Origin: JBHHYR01 sp046757585
Lineage (GTDB): Bacteria > Desulfobacterota > Binatia > HRBIN30
NCBI GenBank assembly: GCA_046757585.1
Contig: JBHHYR010000131.1
Coordinates: 1 to 10,613, forward strand
Direction of reading: 5' to 3'
DNA: 10,613 nucleotides
The notes beneath the pieces were generated by a model, which worked only from the letters and a program-made list of their open reading frames with translations, was not told the origin of the DNA and ran no database searches. This document shows positions 6,273 through 10,613 of this stretch, in pieces. The position numbers and the translations under genes were made by a program. How positions within the stretch are numbered: position 1 is the first letter of the stretch; each line of letters starts with the position of its first letter.

Positions 6273-7130
6273 ATGGAACGTAAAGTCACGGTGCCAGACA
6301 TTGTGAAGCGGAAGGGCAGCGACCCGATCGTGGCGCTGACCGCCTACGACTTCCCCTTCGCCCGCATCGTCGACGCCGCCGGGGTGGACCTCATCCTGGT
6401 CGGCGACTCCCTTGGCATGGTCGTGCAGGGCCTGGACACAACCCTGCCAGTGACGATGGACGAGGTGATCTATCACTGCCGGATGGTGGCGCGTGCCCGG
6501 CGCCGGGCGTTGTTGGTGGGGGATCTCCCGTTCCTGTCGTATCAAGTGTCGGTCACCGAAGCCGTGGCGAACGCGGGCCGGCTCATCAAGGACGGAGCAG
6601 CCGAAGCGGTGAAACTCGAAGGGGGCCTGGTGATGGCAGACACCATCCGCGCCGTTGCCCGCGTCGACATTCCGGTCATGGGGCACATCGGACTCACGCC
6701 GCAGTCCGTACATCGCATGGGCGGGCATAAAGTGCAGGGACAACGGCGCGGCGCTCGGCCAGGGCAGCGCGACCGCCTCATCGACGACGCGCTCGCGGTG
6801 GAGGAGGCGGGCGCCTTCGCTGTGGTCTTGGAAGGCATCCCACGGGACTTGGCGGCGGAGATCACCAGCCGACTCAGCATCCCGACCATCGGCATCGGCG
6901 CCGGTCCGCACTGCGATGGCCAGATCTTGGTGTTGCACGATGTCCTGGGCCTGTGTGACCGACTCGCACCGAAGTTTGCCAAGCGCTACGCCGAGCTGTG
7001 GCAGGTCGCCACGGATGCCGTTGGTGCTTACGGCCGTGAGGTGCGGGCCGGGGCCTTTCCGACCGACGCCCACTCGTTTCATTCCCTGGTCACGGTCGCA
7101 CGCGAGGAGAAGGTCGCCGCCGAAGGGTAG
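6273..7130 (+). CDS. panB: 3-methyl-2-oxobutanoate hydroxymethyltransferase (ketopantoate synthase)
   Basis: PanB adds a hydroxymethyl group from 5,10-methylene-tetrahydrofolate to 2-oxoisovalerate, giving ketopantoate, the first committed step of pantothenate synthesis. With the ATG at 6273 the protein has 285 residues. Family marks are VTVPDIVKRKG (5-15), ALTAYDFPFA (21-30), metal ligands Asp45 in VGDSLGMV and Asp84 in VGDLPF, KLEGG (114-118), GHIGLTPQSVHRMGG (137-151), catalytic Glu187 in VVLEGIP, and TIGIGAGPHCDGQILVLHD further on. The start is fixed by AGGAGG 8 bases upstream and by the family N-terminus. After HKVQG (152-156) the stretch QRRGARPGQRDRLID is about four residues longer and more basic than the usual KTEEAAERLLE-like helix; reading frame is kept, so I treat it as an insertion. 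Confidence 0.96.
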   Translation: MERKVTVPDIVKRKGSDPIVALTAYDFPFARIVDAAGVDLILVGDSLGMVVQGLDTTLPVTMDEVIYHCRMVARARRRALLVGDLPFLSYQVSVTEAVANAGRLIKDGAAEAVKLEGGLVMADTIRAVARVDIPVMGHIGLTPQSVHRMGGHKVQGQRRGARPGQRDRLIDDALAVEEAGAFAVVLEGIPRDLAAEITSRLSIPTIGIGAGPHCDGQILVLHDVLGLCDRLAPKFAKRYAELWQVATDAVGAYGREVRAGAFPTDAHSFHSLVTVAREEKVAAEG

Positions 7131-7138
7131 GCGGCCCC

Positions 7139-7166
7139 GTCGCGCGCCCCTGCCCGAGGGCGCGAC
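7139..7166 (+). other. Strong hairpin between panB and panC
   Basis: GTCGCGC (7139-7145) pairs with GCGCGAC (7160-7166), and CC (7147-7148) can add two pairs with GG (7158-7159). There is no T run after it, so it is not a standard terminator. It fills most of the 48-base gap and ends about 12 bases before the panC ATG. It could shield a processed mRNA end or tune panC translation. Confidence 0.4.
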
Positions 7167-7178
7167 TCAGGGCTGGAG

Positions 7179-8105
7179 ATGGACATCATCACCGAGATAC
7201 ACCGCATGCAGCAGTGGGCGGACACCGCACGGGCACGCAACCGGCGCGTCGGTCTTGTCCCTACCATGGGGTACCTCCATGCAGGACATCTCAGCCTGGT
7301 GCACGAGGCGCGGCGGCGCAGCGATCTCACAGTCGCCTCCGTTTTTGTCAATCCCCTACAGTTCGGCGCCGGGGAGGATCTGGAACGCTATCCGCGAGAC
7401 CCCGAACGCGACGCGATGCTGCTCAGCAAAAGCGGAACGGACGTGCTGTTCCTGCCCGACGCGCGAGCGCTGTACCCGCAAGGCTTTCAAACCACTGTCG
7501 CCGTGGACGCAGTGACCCGGGGGCTCTGCGGCGCTTCCCGTCCGATGCACTTCCGGGGCGTCACCACGGTCGTGGCAAAGCTGTTCAATATCGTCAAGCC
7601 ACACCTCGCCGTCTTCGGGCGCAAGGATTTCCAGCAATTGGTCACCATCCGGCGCATGGTGGCTGACTTGAACTTCGACGTCGAAATCGTCGGTGCGCCG
7701 ATCGTGCGCGAGGCGGACGGCTTGGCGATGAGTTCGCGCAACGCGTATTTGTCCCCGCGGGAACGGGCAGCGGCTCTCTGCCTGTCCCGGGCGCTGTGGG
7801 CAGCGGCCGCGCGCGTCGAACAGGGCGAGACCGAGTGCCGCACGATTCTCGCCGCAGTGCGGCGCGTGATCGCCGAGGAACCGCTCGCCCGGCTCGACTA
7901 CGCCGCCGTGGTCGACCCTGACACCCTGGAAGACGTGCCGGCGGTCAATAATCAGGCCGTCGTGGCACTGGCCGTCCGCATCGGCAAGACGCGATTGATC
8001 GACAATTGCGTTCTGCGAACCGAGTCGACCGATGAGCGTCGAGAGCAAGATGCCCCGCGCAGGTCGGGGATGAGGTCGAGGGGAGCGCTCGACCACGAAA
8101 TCTGA
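7179..8105 (+). CDS. panC: Pantothenate synthetase (pantoate--beta-alanine ligase)
   Basis: PanC joins pantoate and beta-alanine to make pantothenate through a pantoyl-adenylate, using ATP. The 308-residue protein has the nucleotidyl-transferase HIGH-like motif HAGH (34-37) in VPTMGYLHAGHLSLV, FVNPLQFG (56-63), the pantoate-binding stretch RPMHFRGVTTVVAKLFNIV (121-139), GRKDFQQ (147-153), and the KMSKS-like loop MSSRN (184-188) in EADGLAMSSRNAYLS. The core ends at TRLIDNCVL (271-279), where family members of about 280-285 residues usually stop. A further 29 charged residues follow, coded by DNA that forms two hairpins just before panD. The ATG has AGGG 6 bases upstream. It is 48 bases after panB and 14 before panD, so the three are probably one operon. 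Confidence 0.96.
   Translation: MDIITEIHRMQQWADTARARNRRVGLVPTMGYLHAGHLSLVHEARRRSDLTVASVFVNPLQFGAGEDLERYPRDPERDAMLLSKSGTDVLFLPDARALYPQGFQTTVAVDAVTRGLCGASRPMHFRGVTTVVAKLFNIVKPHLAVFGRKDFQQLVTIRRMVADLNFDVEIVGAPIVREADGLAMSSRNAYLSPRERAAALCLSRALWAAAARVEQGETECRTILAAVRRVIAEEPLARLDYAAVVDPDTLEDVPAVNNQAVVALAVRIGKTRLIDNCVLRTESTDERREQDAPRRSGMRSRGALDHEI
8053..8094 (+). other. Tandem 7-base-loop hairpins over the panC 3' end, upstream of panD
   Basis: CCCCG (8053-8057) pairs with CGGGG (8065-8069) around a seven-base loop. Four bases later GGTCGAG (8074-8080) pairs perfectly with CTCGACC (8088-8094), again around a seven-base loop. Both lie inside the unusual C-terminal extension of panC, and the second ends 25 bases before the panD ATG. 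They lack a T run. They may regulate or stabilise the panD part of the message. Confidence 0.42.
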
Positions 8106-8119
8106 CCGGAGGTAAGCAC

Positions 8120-8518
8120 ATGCGCACCATGCTACGAGGCAAGATCCATCGCGCCACCGTTACCGGCGCCGACTTGCACTACGAGGGGAGCGTTACCATA
8201 GACGCGGAGCTGCTCGAGCGGGCGGACATCCTGCCCTACGAGCAGGTGGATATCTGGAACCTGACCAATGGCGAGCGGTTCCGGACGTATGCGCTGGCGG
8301 GACAGCGCAGCTCCGGGGTCGTGTGCATCAACGGTGCTGCCGCGCACAAGGCAGGCACGGGCGACCTGGTGATCATCGCCAGCTTCGGGCCGGTGAGCGA
8401 CGCGGAAGCCCGCACCTGGAACCCCCGCTGTGTCTTTGTCGATGCACGTAACCGCCCGGTCGAGACCCGCGCCGAGCACACCGGCCAGGCCGAGGTGGTA
8501 GACGCTTGGCAATCGTGA
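8120..8518 (+). CDS. panD: Aspartate 1-decarboxylase (PanD proenzyme)
   Basis: PanD decarboxylates aspartate to beta-alanine, the second substrate of PanC. It is made as an inactive chain that cuts itself, turning a serine into the pyruvoyl cofactor. The 132-residue protein shows this site as HYEGSV, with cleavage expected between Gly23 and Ser24. Other conserved residues are Lys8 in MLRGKIHRA, TVTGADL (13-19), Arg53 and Tyr57 in RFRTYAL, and the INGAAAHKAGTGDLVIIASF block. Length is typical. GGAGG lies 7 bases before the ATG. With panB and panC next to it, the beta-alanine and pantothenate branches are encoded together; ketopantoate reductase (panE) is not in the window. Confidence 0.96.
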   Translation: MRTMLRGKIHRATVTGADLHYEGSVTIDAELLERADILPYEQVDIWNLTNGERFRTYALAGQRSSGVVCINGAAAHKAGTGDLVIIASFGPVSDAEARTWNPRCVFVDARNRPVETRAEHTGQAEVVDAWQS

Positions 8519-8551
8519 CGGCTTGCGGCGTCGTTTCTGATCAGATGCGAG

Positions 8552-9433
8552 TCACACGGAGCCGACGACGGCCGCCAGTCGGTCGATCTGTTCGATCTCC
8601 GCGATCGTCGGAACCAGGATCAGCTCGTCCGTCCCGATGTCCGCCAAGGCACGGATCGCCGCTCTGACGGCGGCCGGCGTCGTGGTGGTGATCGATTGGG
8701 CGATCGACGCAGCAACGTCGGCACCCAAGAAGTCTTGGTAGTGACGTACGTACACGCCCATGCGCTCGGCGGCGTTCGGGCCCAGGGCGAAGTAGCATCC
8801 CACCAGAAGCCGCGGGCGATCGGTCCGCCGCGCGGCCTTCCAGGCATCCTCGGCAATGCGGTAACTGAGCGCGACGACGTCGGCATTGGGCTCGAAGCTC
8901 CACCCGAGCAAGCCGTCCGCCCAGCGCGCGCTGCGCCGGATCGCCTCGGGGAAGATAGCACCAACGAGGATGTCGGGACCGTCTTCTTGCACGGGTCGCG
9001 GGCCAAGTGGATGCACACCGGGCTCCGGCGACTCACCACGCCAGATCCGCCGGATCCGCTTCACCTGCTCTTCCAGGCGCTGATACCGTCTGGCGAACGA
9101 CGCGCACGCGGCGCGATAGTCTTCTTCACGCCCACCGATTCCAACACCGAGTGTCAACCGGCCGCCGGACAGCACGTCGATGGTGGCGGCCTGTTTTGCG
9201 ACAATGCCGGCGCTGTAGAGGGGCAGGACGAGGATGTTGGACACCAAGCCGATGCGTCGGGTCACCGCGGCCGCTGCGCTCAGCGTGGTCATGATGTCAT
9301 GGCTCGGGTAGGCGATGCGCTCGCCCATCGTCAGACTTGAGAACGGTCCCGCATCAGCCCGCCGCGCCCATTCGAGCACGAGTGGGCCGCTGGCACCGGG
9401 AATCATCGCGGGGAGAGTGACACCAACCTGCAC
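8552..9433 (-). CDS. LLM-class (luciferase-like) flavin/F420-dependent oxidoreductase
   Basis: Luciferase-like oxidoreductases are TIM-barrel enzymes that use reduced FMN or coenzyme F420 on diverse substrates. The 293-residue protein starts with GVTLPAM (4-10) and has MGERIAYPSHDIMTTLSAAAA (36-56), the barrel strand RIGLVSNILVLPLYSA (60-75), KQAATIDVLSGGRLTLGVGIGG (80-101), and a C-terminal TTTTPAAVRAAIRALADIGTDELILVP stretch, all typical of the family. The start is GTG (9431-9433) without a clear ribosome-binding site; it matches the family N-terminus, so I kept it over the internal ATG at residue 10. It stands alone, convergent with panD (33 bases between stops) and divergent from smpB. 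The cofactor and substrate cannot be deduced. Confidence 0.9.
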   Translation of the reverse strand: MQVGVTLPAMIPGASGPLVLEWARRADAGPFSSLTMGERIAYPSHDIMTTLSAAAAVTRRIGLVSNILVLPLYSAGIVAKQAATIDVLSGGRLTLGVGIGGREEDYRAACASFARRYQRLEEQVKRIRRIWRGESPEPGVHPLGPRPVQEDGPDILVGAIFPEAIRRSARWADGLLGWSFEPNADVVALSYRIAEDAWKAARRTDRPRLLVGCYFALGPNAAERMGVYVRHYQDFLGADVAASIAQSITTTTPAAVRAAIRALADIGTDELILVPTIAEIEQIDRLAAVVGSV

Positions 9434-9616
9434 AGCGCGTCGCTTATCGCCGATCCTGCAGCGCGATGTAAAGCCCCCAGCGCCGGCGTGATCCGTGTTT
9501 CCCCGGCGGCCCAGCCAGCCCGTTAGCCGTGCAATTCGATCAGGCCTTCACCAAGCGGTGGCGCGAGGTTGGCCGCGGAGGCTCGAAACGCCATGTTGGC
9601 GTGCTAGTCTGCGTCC

Positions 9617-10087
9617 ATGTCGCCGGCTAGGAACCGCGTCGCCGCCCAGCGGAACATCGCCGTGAATCGGCGCGCCCGCCACGACTATCACATCGAGGAG
9701 AGCATCGAGGCCGGACTCGTTCTCACGGGCAGCGAAGTGAAGTCGCTGCGAGCGGGGAAGGCGCAGCTCAAGGACGGCTACGGGCGCATTAGCAGAGGCG
9801 AGGTGTGGTTGTTCAACACCCACATCAGCGAGTACGCGGCGGCGGCCCAGTTGGGTCACGAGCCGACGCGGGCGCGAAAGCTCCTCCTGCATCGTCGCGA
9901 GATTCAACGTCTTGTCGGCAAGGTGAAAGAACGGGGCCTGACGCTGGTGCCCCTACGACTCTACTTCAAGCACGGTCGCGCGAAGGTCGAGCTGGGACTC
10001 GCCCGCGGAAAGAAGCTGTACGACAAACGCGCTTCAATCAAGAAGCGCGAGGTCAAGCGCGAGCTCGATCGGGCGATGAAATCGTGA
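9617..10087 (+). CDS. smpB: SmpB, tmRNA-binding protein
   Basis: SmpB binds the tRNA-like part of tmRNA and brings it to ribosomes stalled on broken messages, starting trans-translation. The 156-residue protein has an N-terminal NRRARHDYHIEESIEAGLVLTGSEVKSLRAG block (17-47), LKDGYGRI (51-58), HEPTRARKLLLHRREI (81-96), LVPLRLYFKHGRAKVELGLARGKK (110-133), and the basic tail KKLYDKRASIKKRE (132-145) that extends into the mRNA channel. Length is normal. The ATG is the first in frame, but no Shine-Dalgarno is evident just before it. It is followed after 184 bases by ssrA on the same strand. The 183-base gap upstream (9434-9616), between the divergent LLM gene and smpB, shows no convincing promoter. 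Confidence 0.97.
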   Translation: MSPARNRVAAQRNIAVNRRARHDYHIEESIEAGLVLTGSEVKSLRAGKAQLKDGYGRISRGEVWLFNTHISEYAAAAQLGHEPTRARKLLLHRREIQRLVGKVKERGLTLVPLRLYFKHGRAKVELGLARGKKLYDKRASIKKREVKRELDRAMKS

Positions 10088-10122
10088 GGGAACGCGCGTC
10101 GTTCGTGAAGCGGTGCGCGAGC

Positions 10123-10141
10123 GGACCGGCTAGTCTGGTCC
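10123..10141 (+). other. Hairpin downstream of smpB
   Basis: GGACCGG (10123-10129) can pair with CTGGTCC (10135-10141), six Watson-Crick pairs and one G-U, around the loop CTAGT. No T run follows, so as an intrinsic terminator for smpB it is incomplete. Confidence 0.25.
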
Positions 10142-10180
10142 ATCTCGCACAGCGCGACGAGGCCGACCAGGCAGGACCGG

Positions 10181-10209
10181 TTGCGAGTATGCCCGGGGGC
10201 CGCTACATT
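10181..10209 (+). promoter_or_regulatory. Candidate ssrA promoter
   Basis: TTGCGA (10181-10186), a 17-base spacer and TACATT (10204-10209) each match four of six consensus bases. Transcription would begin near 10216, leaving a leader of about 55 bases to be removed by RNase P at the mature tmRNA 5' end, which is normal for tmRNA precursors. Confidence 0.35.
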
Positions 10210-10231
10210 GATACCGGTGTTGGAGTGGCTG

Positions 10232-10262
10232 ACTGTCGACTCGCGACCATGAACTGTCGACT
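10232..10262 (+). repeat. 10-bp direct repeat at 21-bp spacing upstream of ssrA
   Basis: ACTGTCGACT occurs at 10232-10241 and again at 10253-10262, start-to-start 21 bases, two turns of the helix. Each copy contains the palindrome GTCGAC. They lie in the presumed ssrA leader, ending 9 bases before the mature 5' end. They could be a binding site or a simple sequence duplication. Confidence 0.6.
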
Positions 10263-10271
10263 GTCTCGTAT

Positions 10272-10613
10272 GGGGGCGATTTGGGTTCGACGGGGGTAGG
10301 AAAGCTGCGGTTGCGTGCACGGGATCCTGGGTACCGTAAAACCCCAGGGCTGCTTAAACGCAGACGAACCTCTAGCACTGGCTGCCTAAGGGCAGTCACG
10401 TCTGACCGGCTCGAGCCCGTAGGGCGGGATCAGGCGACGCAAATCGGGCTAAGCGGCGGCGAGTGCTCGGGCGCCACTGACGAAAATCCACGAGCTGGCT
10501 GGCGGGAATCCTGTCCGTGGGAGCTCCACCAGCGAGAGCAAAACACGCGGCTACGCACGTAGATACCGAGGTGGACCGCTTCCGGACGGGGGTTCGATTC
10601 CCCCCGCCTCCAC
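10272..10613 (+). ncRNA. ssrA: tmRNA (transfer-messenger RNA), 3' end cut by the window edge
   Basis: tmRNA frees stalled ribosomes and codes a tag that marks the unfinished protein for proteolysis. The 5' end GGGGGCGATTTGGGTTCGAC is the classic tmRNA start. Its first seven bases pair with CGCCTCC (10605-10611), with one G-U, to form the acceptor stem. The T-arm GGGGG-TTCGATT-CCCCC (10588-10604) is perfect. After discriminator A10612 the window ends at the first C of CCA. The tag frame lies between the pseudoknot region with CCTGGG/CCCAGG and later stems. It is the standard one-piece form, not the permuted two-piece form. smpB is immediately upstream. Confidence 0.97.
10360..10389 (+). other. 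tmRNA tag reading frame, (A)ADEPLALAA
   Basis: The resume codon is GCA (10360-10362), preceded by TTAAAC. The frame reads Ala-Asp-Glu-Pro-Leu-Ala-Leu-Ala-Ala, then TAA (10387-10389). With the alanine carried by tmRNA itself the tag is AADEPLALAA. The ALAA end is the usual ClpXP-type degradation signal. At nine codons it is one shorter than the E. coli frame. Confidence 0.88.

Noticed and set aside
5328..7082. 584-residue open frame on the minus strand opposite the kinase and panB
   Set aside because: It runs antisense to two well-supported genes and has no recognisable domain; long shadow frames are expected in GC-rich coding DNA.
8525..8575. Bidirectional terminator between panD and the LLM gene, with palindrome TCTGATCAGA (8536-8545)
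   Set aside because: Distant arms GCGGCGTCGT and ACGAC-G-GCCGC can pair, but the loop is about 30 bases and neither strand has a following T run.
1..10613. CRISPR arrays, insertion sequences, phage genes or defence systems
   Set aside because: No regularly spaced repeats, transposase or integrase motifs, or inverted-repeat-bounded segments were seen. An attachment site at the ssrA 3' end cannot be judged because the window stops there.

Overview
The window is GC-rich, compact, ordinary bacterial chromosome with no phage, transposon or CRISPR signature. It encodes an outer-membrane assembly protein (BamA) and a lipoprotein-release transporter (LolCD), so the organism is diderm (Gram-negative). 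The order lysS-lolC-lolD-bamA is, from memory, typical of deltaproteobacteria in the broad sense (Desulfobacterota, Myxococcota, Binatota). A nucleoside kinase next to panB, an SCP2-type thiolase and a luciferase-like (LLM) oxidoreductase fit such a lineage, but the exact taxon cannot be fixed from the sequence.

Layout. (1) Positions 1-3891, minus strand: lysS (class II lysyl-tRNA synthetase), the lipoprotein-release permease lolC/E, its ATPase lolD, and the first 72 codons of bamA running off the left edge. (2) 4115-5260, minus strand: a stand-alone SCP2/SCPx-type thiolase. (3) 5451-8518, plus strand: a deoxynucleoside kinase followed by panB, panC and panD, which supply pantoate, join it to beta-alanine, and make the beta-alanine for coenzyme A. 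(4) 8552-9433, minus strand: an LLM-class oxidoreductase convergent with panD. (5) 9617-10613, plus strand: smpB and then ssrA (tmRNA), the two core parts of trans-translation. ssrA is cut by the right edge two bases short of the end of its CCA tail.

The most notable non-coding feature is the 177-base leader between the kinase and panB. It has several short hairpins and ends in a textbook intrinsic terminator, CCCTCCGGG/CCC-A-GGAGGG followed by six T, whose 3' arm is also the panB Shine-Dalgarno sequence. The T run ends two bases before the panB ATG. This looks like an attenuator or riboswitch-type control of pantothenate synthesis and may correspond to the 'pan' RNA motif described upstream of such genes, which I could not test. 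Further strong hairpins sit between panB and panC and over the panC 3' end just before panD. The second notable feature is a 10-bp direct repeat at exactly 21-bp spacing just upstream of ssrA.

I found no clearly new protein system. The coding genes are recognisable housekeeping or metabolic families, and the interest lies in RNA-level regulation and small protein oddities.
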